Shown here piece after piece: positions 55,361 to 64,000 of a stretch of 64,000 nucleotides of DNA. Source of the stretch: Lacisediminimonas profundi. Lineage in GTDB: Bacteria; Pseudomonadota; Gammaproteobacteria; Burkholderiales; Burkholderiaceae_D. The stretch is from NCBI RefSeq assembly GCF_008831265.1, contig NZ_VTTH01000005.1, positions 62,001-126,000 on the forward strand, written 5' to 3'. Under the pieces are notes generated by a model. That model did no database searches, was not told the DNA's origin, and saw nothing but the letters and a program-made list of their open reading frames with translations. Both the position numbers and the translations under genes were made by a program. Position 1 is the stretch's first letter; every line of letters begins with the position of its first letter.

Positions 55361-55588
55361 TTATTTGCGCTGCAGGAAAAAAACGAACTCCAGGCCATCG
55401 GCTGAATGCTTCAGCAGAGTGTTGCCGGTCTGCCGGGCAAATGCCTGAAAGTCCCGCACCGAACCGGGATCGGTCGCCAGCACGCGCAACACATCGCCGC
55501 TGTTGAGCTCGGCGAGTGCTTTTTTTGCTTTCAGGATCGGCAGCGGGCAGTTGAGGCCCCGTGCGTCGAGTTCCTTTTGAAAATCCAT
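55361..55588 (-). CDS. TusA/SirA-family sulfur carrier protein
   Basis: 75-residue TusA-fold protein with the active-site motif ARGLNCPLPILKAKKALAEL, whose cysteine carries persulfide sulfur. It could serve tRNA thiolation or another sulfur-relay step; which one cannot be told from sequence. The gene stands alone. Confidence 0.9.
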   Translation of the reverse strand: MDFQKELDARGLNCPLPILKAKKALAELNSGDVLRVLATDPGSVRDFQAFARQTGNTLLKHSADGLEFVFFLQRK

Positions 55589-55666
55589 TTGGATGCCAAA
55601 GAATAAAGAAACGGGATTCTAGCGCAAACCGGCCGCGCCATGTCCGCAGCAGGTCCTCGGCATGAA

Positions 55667-56215
55667 TCAGGCCGCCGGATCCGTCACCACAGGACGCGGC
55701 AGGTCTGCGTATTCGAACGGCAAGCCGCGTGAGCGCATCCAGTCAGCCATCGCATGGCCGGTACCTGATGGCCAGGGCCGGAGCTTCTCGGGGGCCACAA
55801 GCCGGAAATCAACCAGTTCGGGCGAAAGCCGGATCTCCCCCGATGCCTTCACATGATAGGCAATGATCAATTCATTCTTGCGCATGAATTCGTACACGCC
55901 GATCAATTTGACCTCATCCGCTTGCAACGAGGTCTCTTCGCGCAGTTCGCGCGCCACGCCCTGCTCCGGCGTTTCGCCGCGCTCCATGAAGCCGGTGATC
56001 AGCGCAAACATTTTTTCCGGCCAGGCGGCATTGCGCGCCAGCAGGATACGGCCTTCGTATTCGACCAGCGCCGCCAGCACCGGCAGGGGGTTGTCCCAGA
56101 ATGTCCAGTGCCCGTCGGGACAGGCCAGCCGCAAGCGGCCAGCCTCCTCTGCATCTTCACGCTCGACCAGCGAGGTGGCGCAGACCGGGCAGAAACGCAG
56201 CGGCGCCTGCATCAT
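55667..56215 (-). CDS. Nudix hydrolase with zinc ribbon
   Basis: 182-residue Nudix protein. An N-terminal zinc ribbon (FCPVC, then ACPDGH) precedes the Nudix domain with box [20 protein letters not shown] then TSLQ. This layout recalls NudC-like NADH or RNA-cap hydrolases, though the NudC-specific region is reduced. Its ATG overlaps the alaS stop by 4 bp, so the two are translationally coupled. Confidence 0.88.
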   Translation of the reverse strand: MMQAPLRFCPVCATSLVEREDAEEAGRLRLACPDGHWTFWDNPLPVLAALVEYEGRILLARNAAWPEKMFALITGFMERGETPEQGVARELREETSLQADEVKLIGVYEFMRKNELIIAYHVKASGEIRLSPELVDFRLVAPEKLRPWPSGTGHAMADWMRSRGLPFEYADLPRPVVTDPAA

Positions 56216-58836
56216 GCGCGCTCTCGCACCCAGTCCGCCACGCCCTGCAGGGCCTTGGGCAAGCCACTGGCATCGGTGCCGCCGGCCTGCGCCATGTCGG
56301 CCCGGCCGCCGCCCTTGCCGCCCACCTGCTGGGCGACGAAATTGACCAGGTCGCCGGCCTTGACCTTCGCAGTGACATCGGCAGTGACCCCTGCGATCAG
56401 GCTGACCCGGCCGTCGTTGACACTGGCCAGTACCACGGCTGCGGTTTTCAGCTGGTCCTTCAGCTTGTCGACCGCCGCGCGCAGCGCAGGCACGTCGGCC
56501 CCGCTCATGGTCGCCGCCAGCACCTTGATGCCGTTGACGTCGACCGCCTGGCCCAGCAGCTCGTCGCCCTGCGAGGCCGCCAGCTTCGACTTCAGCGAAT
56601 TGAGTTCCTTCTCCAGCGTGCGCAACTGGTCCTGGACCTGCACGATGCGCTGCGTCACTTCTTCCGGCTTGGCCTTGAGCAGCGCGGCTGCCTGGTTGAG
56701 CTTCTCCGACAGGCCCTGCACCAGCGCCAGCGAATTGTCGCCGGTGACGGCTTCGATGCGCCGCACGCCGGCTGCCACGCCGCCTTCGGATACGATCTTG
56801 AACAAGCCGATATCCCCGGTACGGGAGACGTGGGTACCACCGCACAATTCGCGGGAGGTACCTATGCCCAGCACCCGCACCCGGTCACCGTATTTCTCGC
56901 CGAACAGCGCCACCGCACCACTGTTCAAGGCTTCGTCGTACGACATCAGCTGCGCCTCGGTGGCAACGTTGGCGAGGATCTCGTGATTGACGATCGCCTC
57001 GACGCGGCGGATCTCGTCAGCCGTGAGCGGCGCGTTGTGGCTGAAGTCGAAGCGCGTGCGCTCGTGCGTGACCAGCGACCCTTTCTGCGCGACGTGTCCG
57101 CCCAGCACCATCCGCAGCGCGGTGTGCATCAGGTGGGTGGCCGAGTGGTTGCGCATGGTGCGTGCGCGCAGCATTGCATTGACCTTGGCGTTGACGATGT
57201 CGCCAACCGCCAGCGTGCCGCGAATGAGCTTTCCGTGATGCCCGAAAACGTCGGTCTGGACCTTGCGCGTGTCCTGCACGTCGAAACATGCGCCGTCGCT
57301 CTCCAGTTCGCCGCTGTCGCCGGCCTGGCCGCCGGATTCGGCGTAGAAAGGCGTGCTGTCCAGCACGACCAGGCCTTCCTGCCCGGCCTCCAGCTTTTGC
57401 ACCTGGGTGCCGCCCACGTAGAGGGCGATCACGCGACTCTCCTGGACCAGGCTTTCGTAACCGACGAATTCGGTCTTGTCGCCGCTATATTCGATGGCAG
57501 CCGCCATTTCAAACTTGCCGGCCGCGCGCGCGGTCGAGCGCTGCTTCTCCATTGCTTCCTGGAACCCGGCTTCGTCCAGCGTCACATCGCGCTCGCGGCA
57601 AATGTCGGCGGTCAGGTCGAGCGGGAAGCCGTAGGTGTCGTACAGGGTGAAGGCGGTCTTCCCATCCAGCTGGCCGGGATCATGCGCCAGCGCGGCTTCG
57701 AGGATCTTCATGCCGTTTTCCAGCGTCTCGCCGAAGCGCTCCTCTTCCTGCTTGAGAACCTGCTCGACACGCTCGGCTGCCGCCGCCAGTTCCGGATAGG
57801 CCTCGCCCATCTCCTGCACCAGGTCCTTGACGATGCGGTAGAAGAACGGCTTGGTCTGGCCCAGCTTGTGGCCATGGCGCAGCGCGCGGCGGATGATCCG
57901 GCGCAGCACGTAGCCACGCCCTTCGCTGCCGGGAATCACGCCGTCGACGATCAGGAACGAGCAGGCGCGGATGTGGTCGGCGATTACCCGCAGCGAGTTG
58001 TTGGCAAGGTCGGTGGTGCCGGTCTCGCGCGCCGCCGCCTTGACCAGGCGATCGAACAGGTCGATTTCATAGTTGCTGTGCACATGCTGCAGCACCGCTG
58101 CCAGCCGCTCCATGCCCATGCCGGTGTCGACGCAAGGCTTGGGCAGCGGACGCAGCACCGCCTCGCCGGTATCGGGATCGATCTGGCGGTCGAACTGCAT
58201 GAACACGTTGTTCCAGATCTCGATATAGCGGTCGCCATCCTGCTCGTCGCTGCCGGGCGGGCCGCCCCAGACGTCGGGACCATGGTCATAGAAGATTTCC
58301 GAACAAGGACCGCAGGGACCGGTGTCGGCCATCTGCCAGAAGTTGTCCGATGCATACGGCGCGCCCTTGTTGTCGCCGATACGAACCACGCGCTCCGGCG
58401 GCAGGCCGATCACGTTGACCCAGATGTCGTACGCTTCATCGTCGGTCTGGTAGACGGTGGCCCACAGCTTTTCCTTCGGCAGGCCATAGACCTGGGTCAG
58501 CAACTCGAAGGCCCAGACCAGCGAATCCCTTTTGAAGTAGTCGCCAAACGACCAGTTGCCCAGCATTTCGAAGAAGGTGTGGTGGCGCGCGGTATAGCCG
58601 ACGTTTTCCAGGTCGTTGTGCTTGCCGCCGGCGCGCAGGCAACGCTGCACGGAGGCCGCCCGCACATAGGGGCGCTGCTCGGCGCCAAGGAACACGTCCT
58701 TGAATTGCACCATGCCGGAATTGGTAAACAGCAGGGTCGGGTCGTTGCCCGGCACAAGGCTGGACGACCGCACCACGGTGTGCCCGCGGGCTTCAAAAAA
58801 ATTGAGGAATTTTTCGCGTATTTCGGACGATTTCAT
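56212..58836 (-). CDS. alaS: Alanyl-tRNA synthetase
   Basis: 874-residue class II synthetase of normal length. The catalytic domain starts [20 protein letters not shown] and has the [17 protein letters not shown] segment. The editing domain carries [16 protein letters not shown] and [17 protein letters not shown], the zinc-binding editing motifs. The C-terminal oligomerisation domain ends [20 protein letters not shown]. It is followed by the coupled Nudix gene. Confidence 0.97.
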   Translation of the reverse strand: MKSSEIREKFLNFFEARGHTVVRSSSLVPGNDPTLLFTNSGMVQFKDVFLGAEQRPYVRAASVQRCLRAGGKHNDLENVGYTARHHTFFEMLGNWSFGDYFKRDSLVWAFELLTQVYGLPKEKLWATVYQTDDEAYDIWVNVIGLPPERVVRIGDNKGAPYASDNFWQMADTGPCGPCSEIFYDHGPDVWGGPPGSDEQDGDRYIEIWNNVFMQFDRQIDPDTGEAVLRPLPKPCVDTGMGMERLAAVLQHVHSNYEIDLFDRLVKAAARETGTTDLANNSLRVIADHIRACSFLIVDGVIPGSEGRGYVLRRIIRRALRHGHKLGQTKPFFYRIVKDLVQEMGEAYPELAAAAERVEQVLKQEEERFGETLENGMKILEAALAHDPGQLDGKTAFTLYDTYGFPLDLTADICRERDVTLDEAGFQEAMEKQRSTARAAGKFEMAAAIEYSGDKTEFVGYESLVQESRVIALYVGGTQVQKLEAGQEGLVVLDSTPFYAESGGQAGDSGELESDGACFDVQDTRKVQTDVFGHHGKLIRGTLAVGDIVNAKVNAMLRARTMRNHSATHLMHTALRMVLGGHVAQKGSLVTHERTRFDFSHNAPLTADEIRRVEAIVNHEILANVATEAQLMSYDEALNSGAVALFGEKYGDRVRVLGIGTSRELCGGTHVSRTGDIGLFKIVSEGGVAAGVRRIEAVTGDNSLALVQGLSEKLNQAAALLKAKPEEVTQRIVQVQDQLRTLEKELNSLKSKLAASQGDELLGQAVDVNGIKVLAATMSGADVPALRAAVDKLKDQLKTAAVVLASVNDGRVSLIAGVTADVTAKVKAGDLVNFVAQQVGGKGGGRADMAQAGGTDASGLPKALQGVADWVRERA

Positions 58837-58943
58837 GGGGACTCGCGACCTGCCGGTTCAATTGCAAACCGTTGATTATACAGCGGCTACGCCGGCAATC
58901 AGGGCGCCGATCCGGCGCTGGACAAGGTCGCCCCCGCAAAACA

Positions 58944-59696
58944 TCAAGCCTCGAAAAAATCCGGGCGGAGCAGATCGATCCGGTCGGTGCAGATCGCGTC
59001 CACGCCCCAACCGGACAACTCCCTTGCCCGTGGCACGGAATTGACGGTATAGCAAAACACGGCGTATCCGGCCGACCTGACCAGCTGCGCCATATCCCGT
59101 GTCAGGCGGGCATGATCGATATGCAGGCTCAAGGCCCGCACCGACGCCAGCTGCTCGCGCCAGTCGGGCGGCAGGTCCTGCACCAGCAGGCCGCGCGGTA
59201 TGCCCGGGGCGGCCTGCTGCGCCGCGCGCAACGCCGCCATCGAAAAGGATGAAAAAAGCACGGCCCCGGCGGCGCCATCACCCAGCAAGTCCGCCGTCAG
59301 GCGCGCCGTGACCTGTCCGGTTTGCTGCTCCCATCCGCTGGCCGGCTTGATCTCGACGTTCATCCAGATTCCCTGCGACCGGCAATATGCGAGCGCATCG
59401 CGGTACAGCGCGATGCGCTCGCCGGAAAACGCCGGGCCGAACCAGCTCCCCGCATCCATCCCCACCAAGGCGGCCGAAGGCGTTGCCGCAACTTGCCCGG
59501 CTCCGGCAATGGTTCGCCCGAAATTCTCGTCGTGCATCAGCACCGGCACCTGGTCGGCCGCCAGCATCACGTCAAACTCGACCGCCCGGTATCCGGCGCT
59601 CAAGCCGGTGCGCAGCGCCGCCAGCGTGTTTTCCGGCGCCAGCGCGCCGCCGCCGCGATGGGCAATCAATCTGGGGTAAGGCCACATGGCAATCAT
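58944..59696 (-). CDS. Glycerophosphodiester phosphodiesterase, cytoplasmic type
   Basis: 250-residue GDPD enzyme. The catalytic segments are LIAHRGGGALAPENTLAA and VEFDVMLAADQVPVLMHDE, with the later MNVEIKP. It releases sn-glycerol 3-phosphate from glycerophosphodiesters; with no signal peptide it is UgpQ-like. An ATG at 59687 is an alternative start. Neither start has a strong ribosome site. Confidence 0.92.
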   Translation of the reverse strand: MIAMWPYPRLIAHRGGGALAPENTLAALRTGLSAGYRAVEFDVMLAADQVPVLMHDENFGRTIAGAGQVAATPSAALVGMDAGSWFGPAFSGERIALYRDALAYCRSQGIWMNVEIKPASGWEQQTGQVTARLTADLLGDGAAGAVLFSSFSMAALRAAQQAAPGIPRGLLVQDLPPDWREQLASVRALSLHIDHARLTRDMAQLVRSAGYAVFCYTVNSVPRARELSGWGVDAICTDRIDLLRPDFFEA

Positions 59697-59866
59697 CTTG
59701 AGTTGAGCAAGCACAGTGTAGCGCCGGCCGCCGCGCCATGGGAGGGCGGCGGCTTGCCGCCGGGCTCCTGCATTTCACTCCCCCATTCCTGCATTTCGTC
59801 GCATTCCATTTGGGTGCCGGCAGGGCCTTGCGCAAAATGTGCTTCACATTCACCAAGGAGCACATC

Positions 59867-60247
59867 ATGTTGGCTTCCCCTGTCGTTCTTGTACATCTCG
59901 CTACCGCCTTGCTGGCGCTCATCATCGGCACCATTACCTTGTTCCTGAAGAAGGGAACGCCGGTGCACAAGCTGGCCGGCCGCAGTTGGGTGCTGTTGAT
60001 GGTGGTCACTGCCCTGGTTTCGTTCGCGATCAGGAGCAGCGGGCATTTCTCCTGGATCCACATATTTTCGGTCACGGTCCTGGTGGTGCTGGCCCGGGCG
60101 GTTCACGCGATCATGCGTGGCAAGCTGAAATCCCACCAGCGCGGCATGGTCGGCGCCTACATTGGACTGGTCGGCGCCGCCGTGTTCACCTTGCTGCCGA
60201 ACCGGCTGCTCGGGCAATGGGTTTGGGGCTCTCTCGGCCTGGTATGA
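59867..60247 (+). CDS. DUF2306-like small membrane protein
   Basis: 126-residue protein with four membrane helices and the DUF2306 pattern PVHKLAGRSWVLLMVVTALV, HFSWIHIFSV and LKSHQRGMVGAYIGL. Conserved histidines in the helices hint at metal or heme contact, but function is unknown. AAGGAG precedes the ATG. It is directly upstream of the LytS-like kinase gene. Confidence 0.8.
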   Translation: MLASPVVLVHLATALLALIIGTITLFLKKGTPVHKLAGRSWVLLMVVTALVSFAIRSSGHFSWIHIFSVTVLVVLARAVHAIMRGKLKSHQRGMVGAYIGLVGAAVFTLLPNRLLGQWVWGSLGLV

Positions 60248-60311
60248 CAGAATGCCGAACGAACACCATTCCGCCCGACCCGGCCACACTCTTACCTCAT
60301 GCCCTGAAGCG

Positions 60312-61412
60312 ATGATTACGGCCAGGAACACCATCAGCAAGTCCAGCGCCCAAGGCGACGGCCGCAGCGCCTGGCGGCGCTTCGCCGCCGGCCTGGCCCT
60401 GGTGCAACTGGTGAACCTGGCCTGCGCCGTCGCCGTAACCGGCTTGTCGCTGACCCGCGGCCCGTTCGCCGTCAACCTGCTGTTCTCGATCTGCATCGGG
60501 ACCATCGCTTACCTGATCATCGCCGGCGGCCGCTTGCTGATCTGGCCAGAGGGACGCAAGCCGGGCGTGCTGCCGCTGGCCGCGCTAATCCTGGCCGGAC
60601 TGCCAGTCGCGCAAATCGCCGGCAGCTGGATCGCAGGCTGGCTGCTTGAGGGAATCATCGATGCGGCCGCACCGGTCTCGGCCGGAGCAGGCACGCCGCG
60701 AATACTGGTATTCACGCTGATTGCGGGGCTGATCGCCTGCTGGTTTTTCTGGAACCGCAGCAGGCTGGCCACCCTGAGCGCTGCTGCCGAATCGGAAAAA
60801 GCGCGCGCGGCCGCGATCGAGAAGCAGGCCGCCCAGGCGCAACTGCAACTGCTGCAGGCGCAGATCGAGCCGCACATGCTGTTCAATACCCTGGCCAACT
60901 TGCAAGGATTGATCGCGGCCGATCCAGCGCGAGCGCAGGCGCTGCTCGACCAGCTGATCCAGTACCTGCGGTCCACGCTTTCCTCATCCCGCAACGGCAG
61001 CACTACCTTGGCCCAGGAATTCGACCTGATGCGGGCCTACCTGGGCCTGATGTCGGTACGCATGGGGACCAGGCTGCACTACACGCTGGACCTGCCAGCG
61101 CAGCTTGAGGCGACAAGGATTGCTCCCATGCTGCTGCAACCGCTGGTGGAAAACGCCCTGCGTCATGGACTGGAGCCGCTGGTGGAAGGCGGCACGGTCG
61201 CGGTATCGGCACGCGCATCCGATGGAATGCTGATCATCGAGGTGAGCGACGACGGCGCCGGACTGGATGCGGCCGGGACGGCAGGCACCGGGCTGGGACT
61301 CGACAACATCCGCGAACGGATCGCGGCGCTGTACGGCCCTGATGCCCGACTGCGCCTGGCCCCCAGGCTGCCCTCGGGCACCATCGCGACCCTGACCCTG
61401 CCACGGACATGA
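60312..61412 (+). CDS. LytS/YehU-type sensor histidine kinase
   Basis: 366-residue membrane kinase. Four helices in residues 25-155 are followed by a coiled coil and the His_kinase domain with QIEPHMLFNTLANLQGLIAA (the histidine is phosphorylated), the N-box PLVENALRHGLEP, DDGAGLD and GTGLGLDNIRERIAALYG. The stimulus is unknown. It is coupled to the response regulator by a 4-bp overlap. The start at 60312 was preferred; an ATG at 60252 is possible. Confidence 0.92.
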   Translation: MITARNTISKSSAQGDGRSAWRRFAAGLALVQLVNLACAVAVTGLSLTRGPFAVNLLFSICIGTIAYLIIAGGRLLIWPEGRKPGVLPLAALILAGLPVAQIAGSWIAGWLLEGIIDAAAPVSAGAGTPRILVFTLIAGLIACWFFWNRSRLATLSAAAESEKARAAAIEKQAAQAQLQLLQAQIEPHMLFNTLANLQGLIAADPARAQALLDQLIQYLRSTLSSSRNGSTTLAQEFDLMRAYLGLMSVRMGTRLHYTLDLPAQLEATRIAPMLLQPLVENALRHGLEPLVEGGTVAVSARASDGMLIIEVSDDGAGLDAAGTAGTGLGLDNIRERIAALYGPDARLRLAPRLPSGTIATLTLPRT

Positions 61413-62215
61413 CTACCGCCCTGATCGCAGAAGACGAACCGGTCCTGGCCGCAGCGCTGGCGCAGTCGCTGTCGCGCCTTTGGCCCGGCCTGGCGCTGCT
61501 GCCGGCTGCCGCCAACGGCATGGCCGCGGTCGAACTGGCCCTGCGTGACCGGCCGGATGTGCTGTTCCTCGACATCAAGATGCCGGGCAAGACCGGCCTG
61601 GAAGCCGCGCAGGAACTGGCCGAGGAGTGGCCGGATGCGCCCGGCTCGCCGCCCTTTCCCCTGCTGGTGTTCGTGACCGCCTATGACGATTACGCGCTTC
61701 AGGCCTTCGACCAGGCGGCGGTCGACTATGTCCTCAAGCCAGTCAACGATGCGCGGCTGCAAAAGACGGTGGAGCGGCTGCAGCGCAGGCTTGGCGAACG
61801 GAGCGCAAGCGAGAGCGAACTGGAAAGGGTATTGACGCAATTACGTACGCTGGCTGCGCCAGCCGGCGATGCCAGGGCGATGCCGGTTCCGCCTTTGCAG
61901 GTAATCCGCGCCGCGGTCGGCAATCAGGTACGCATGATTCCGGTTGCCGATGTGCTTTATTTCGAGGCTGGAGACAAATATGTGCGGGTGGTAAGCGCCG
62001 ACGGCGAAAGCCTGATCCGCACGCCCTTGCGCGAACTGCTTGCGCAACTGGACGGGCAGCAGTTCTGGCAGATCCATCGGGGCACGGTTGTCAATGTCGC
62101 GGCGATCGCGGCAGCGCAGAGGGATGAAAGCGGGAAGTTGCGGGTGCGCTTGCGCGGGCGGGAGGAGATGCTGGTTGTCAGCCGGGTGTTTGCGCATTTG
62201 TTCAGGCAAATGTGA
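61409..62215 (+). CDS. LytTR-family response regulator
   Basis: 268-residue regulator with a receiver domain (ALIAEDEPVLAAAL; phosphorylated D in VLFLDIKMPGKTGLE; T in FVTAYDDYALQAF; K in YVLKP) and a C-terminal LytTR DNA-binding domain (VADVLYFEAGDKYVRVV, then FWQIHRGTVVNVAAI). It acts with the kinase encoded just upstream; LytTR proteins bind direct repeats, none of which I can place here. Confidence 0.94.
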   Translation: MTTALIAEDEPVLAAALAQSLSRLWPGLALLPAAANGMAAVELALRDRPDVLFLDIKMPGKTGLEAAQELAEEWPDAPGSPPFPLLVFVTAYDDYALQAFDQAAVDYVLKPVNDARLQKTVERLQRRLGERSASESELERVLTQLRTLAAPAGDARAMPVPPLQVIRAAVGNQVRMIPVADVLYFEAGDKYVRVVSADGESLIRTPLRELLAQLDGQQFWQIHRGTVVNVAAIAAAQRDESGKLRVRLRGREEMLVVSRVFAHLFRQM

Positions 62216-62317
62216 TACGTCGCGTCCAACAACAAGCAAGCGCAAGCCACAAAGCCATAAAACAATGCAAGGACGACCGGCCACACCCGGCACCGGCGTC
62301 CCCGAAACCAGCCGGGC

Positions 62318-62902
62318 TTACTGGCTGATTGCCTCGATCGCGATATCGATCCGGACCTCATCACCAACGTACGGCGCAAACTTGCCGGCCTTGAAGTCCG
62401 AACGCTTGATCACCGTATGGGCATTCGCGCCAAGCGCTTCTTTCTTCATCATCGGATGCGGCATCGCCTGGAACGACGTCAGGGTCAGCGTGACCGGCTT
62501 GGTCACGCCCTTGATCGTCAGGTTGCCCTCGACGCTGGCAGGCTTGTCGCCGGCAAACACGACCCGGGTCGATTTGAACGTCGCGGTCGGATGCTTGGCC
62601 GTGTCGAGGAAGTCCTCGCCCTGGATATGCTCGTTGAAGGTCGCGTAGCCGGTATTGACCGACTTGGCGTCAATCACGATATCGACCGAGCCGGTCTTGG
62701 CGGCGGCGTCGAACACTACCGTGCCAGTAGCCTTGTCGAAGCGGCTCAGCTGCGTCGAATAACCGAAGTGGCTGTACGAGAAGCGCGGGAAGGTATGGGT
62801 GGTGTCGACCGCATAGGTGACAGGTGCGGCGAAAGCCGGAGCAACGGCAGCGGCAGCAGCGGCGAGCAGGACGGCAGCGGAAATCTTGGCGAAGGAATGC
62901 AT
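62318..62902 (-). CDS. YceI-family periplasmic protein
   Basis: 194-residue lipocalin-like protein. A signal peptide ends PAFAA before PVTYAVDTTHTFPRFSYSHF, the YceI start, and the body has LTIKGVTKPVTLTLTSF. YceI proteins bind isoprenoid or other amphiphilic molecules such as ubiquinone-like lipids. It lies after a second yceI and a cytochrome b561 gene, a common trio in betaproteobacteria, here in one strand. Confidence 0.94.
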   Translation of the reverse strand: MHSFAKISAAVLLAAAAAAVAPAFAAPVTYAVDTTHTFPRFSYSHFGYSTQLSRFDKATGTVVFDAAAKTGSVDIVIDAKSVNTGYATFNEHIQGEDFLDTAKHPTATFKSTRVVFAGDKPASVEGNLTIKGVTKPVTLTLTSFQAMPHPMMKKEALGANAHTVIKRSDFKAGKFAPYVGDEVRIDIAIEAISQ

Positions 62903-62936
62903 TGTTTCTCCAGTTCAGGAAGTAGGTAAAGCAGGT

Positions 62937-63491
62937 TTATTGGCTGTTGGCAGCGACACGGAACTTGATCTGTATGTCGTTGGCCACGATATCGAACTTC
63001 GACCACGCGCCTTCCCCGATGGAGAAGTCGCCGCGGCGAATGGTGAAACCGCCTTCGAACAGGCCGCTGTTGCCGGCCGGCGTAAAGGTGGTGGGGAATA
63101 CCAGGTCGCGTGCCTGGCCCTTGATGCTGAGCTTGCCAGCAACTTCATACTTGTTGCCGCCGAGTGACTTGACGCTGCTGGAAACGAAGCGCGCGGTCGG
63201 AAACGCCTTGGTGTTGAACCAGGCTTTTCCGGCGACTTCCTGGTCGGCTTCGGCCGTGCCGGTGTCCACGCTTCCAAGGTCAATGTCGATACTCACCTTG
63301 CCATTGGCCGGACGGGCCGGATCGAAGCTCAGCTGCGGCGTGAATTTGCGGAAGCGGCCGTCCATCGCCACGCCCATCTGCTTGTAGGCGAAGCCGATGC
63401 TGCTCTTGTCAGCCTGCACGTTTTTATACTCGGCCGCTGCCGCCACATCCAGCGTGGCGAGCATGGCAATTGCCAGGGTCAGTCGTTTCAT
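62937..63491 (-). CDS. YceI-family periplasmic protein
   Basis: 184-residue YceI protein with signal peptide RLTLAIAMLATLDVAAA, mature start EYKNVQADKSSIGFAYKQMG and segment LSIKGQARDLVFPTTF. It is a paralogue of the gene at 62318 and lies only 34 bp upstream of it. The ATG abuts the stop of the cytochrome b561 gene at 63492. Confidence 0.93.
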   Translation of the reverse strand: MKRLTLAIAMLATLDVAAAAEYKNVQADKSSIGFAYKQMGVAMDGRFRKFTPQLSFDPARPANGKVSIDIDLGSVDTGTAEADQEVAGKAWFNTKAFPTARFVSSSVKSLGGNKYEVAGKLSIKGQARDLVFPTTFTPAGNSGLFEGGFTIRRGDFSIGEGAWSKFDIVANDIQIKFRVAANSQ

Positions 63492-64000
63492 TCAGTTCTC
63501 CTTGCTGTGACGTGGCAGCATCCGGGTCAGGATGTCGTCGCGGTCGATGAAATGATGTTTGAGCGCAGCGCCGATATGGGTCACCAGCACTGCGATGAAA
63601 ATCAGGTTCAGGGCGCCATGCACGTCGGTCAGCAAGACCCCCAGCTCCTTGTCCTTGGCCAGCAAGTCGGGAATCGGCAGCACGCCGAACCAGACGGTCT
63701 GGAAGCCCTTGGCCGAACTCATCAGCCAGCCCGACAGCGGAATGGCCAGCATCAGCACGTACAGCGCCAGGTGGCCGGCATGCGCGGCGTATTGCATCTT
63801 GTTCGACATGGCCGCAGGCAGCGGCGGCGGCCGGTTCCCGAGCCGCCACGACAAGCGCACCAGCACCAGCAGGAACAGGCTCACGCCGGCCCACTTGTGC
63901 CAGGAATACAGCTGCAGCTTCTGCGGCGACAGCGGCAGGTCGCTCATGTAGAAGCCCAGCGCCAGCATGCCGAACAGGATCAGCGCCATCGTCCAATGCA
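63492..64000 (-). CDS. Cytochrome b561 (5' end outside window)
   Basis: Inner-membrane diheme cytochrome b561 that probably exchanges electrons with the quinone pool. The frame continues past an internal ATG at 63989 to the window edge (the residues before it read HWT, the usual ALHW position of the first heme histidine), so the true start is outside. Heme histidines lie in YSWHKWAGVSLF, AAHAGHLALYVLML, DVHGALN and THIGAALKHHF. It is first of a cytochrome-yceI-yceI unit. Confidence 0.9.
   Translation of the reverse strand, partial: HWTMALILFGMLALGFYMSDLPLSPQKLQLYSWHKWAGVSLFLLVLVRLSWRLGNRPPPLPAAMSNKMQYAAHAGHLALYVLMLAIPLSGWLMSSAKGFQTVWFGVLPIPDLLAKDKELGVLLTDVHGALNLIFIAVLVTHIGAALKHHFIDRDDILTRMLPRHSKEN

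Noticed and set aside
56101-58875. 924-codon plus-strand open frame antisense to alaS
   Set aside because: It mirrors the GC-rich alaS gene, is full of R, H, D and Q and matches no family; alaS itself is certain.

Overview
This is a GC-rich, gene-dense chromosomal window from a betaproteobacterium, most likely Burkholderiales and probably Oxalobacteraceae. The evidence is the rpsP-rimM-trmD-rplS order, two Bug-type tripartite tricarboxylate receptors, a DUF3579 gene, the minor-pilin operon layout and the paired CueR-type promoters. The family-level placement is an inference. I see no rRNA, tRNA, CRISPR array, prophage or transposase gene.

Region 1 (1-15.8 kb) is a catabolic island. A 10.5-kb run of minus-strand genes (13775 to 3215) encodes two hot-dog dehydratase half-proteins, an enoyl-CoA hydratase, a PaaA-like di-iron oxygenase, a branched-chain-type ABC importer (binding protein, LivH, LivM, LivF, LivG), a long acyl-CoA ligase and a ferredoxin-reductase. 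Together they look like an import, CoA-activation, oxygenation and hydration pathway for an unidentified acid. A TetR gene (14636-13986) sits upstream, and an 11-bp sequence plus dyads occurs both at the operon promoter and in front of the TetR gene. Bug receptors stand at both ends, and a second CoA ligase diverges from another TetR gene.

Region 2 (15.9-20.3 kb) holds an amidase and a TRAP transporter (dctP, dctQ, dctM). Region 3 (20.6-23.9 kb) is a copper efflux module: copZ diverges from copA-cueR, and each side has a 19-bp-spacer MerR-type promoter. Region 4 (24.2-28.4 kb) contains a lone glycosyltransferase, small membrane proteins, a methyltransferase and an unrecognised gene.

Region 5 (28.7-37.7 kb) carries tamA-tamB, then a striking non-coding stretch with two inverted ~309-bp copies of one element. 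Each copy follows the stop codon of a convergent gene. After this come a small lipoprotein, an orphan sigma54-type activator and two small proteins. Region 6 (37.8-46 kb) has fumC and a type IV pilin operon (pilE, fimT-like, pilV, pilW, pilX, pilY1), three of whose genes contain 12-bp in-frame tandem repeats.

Region 7 (46.2-64 kb) is housekeeping: a DUF3579 protein, a CbiB/CobD-like protein, Nudix enzymes, the rpsP-rimM-trmD-rplS operon, an acyl-CoA dehydrogenase with etfBA (two palindromes upstream, one resembling a site at 2.4 kb), alaS, glpQ, a LytS/LytR pair, two YceI proteins and a cytochrome b561 that runs off the window.
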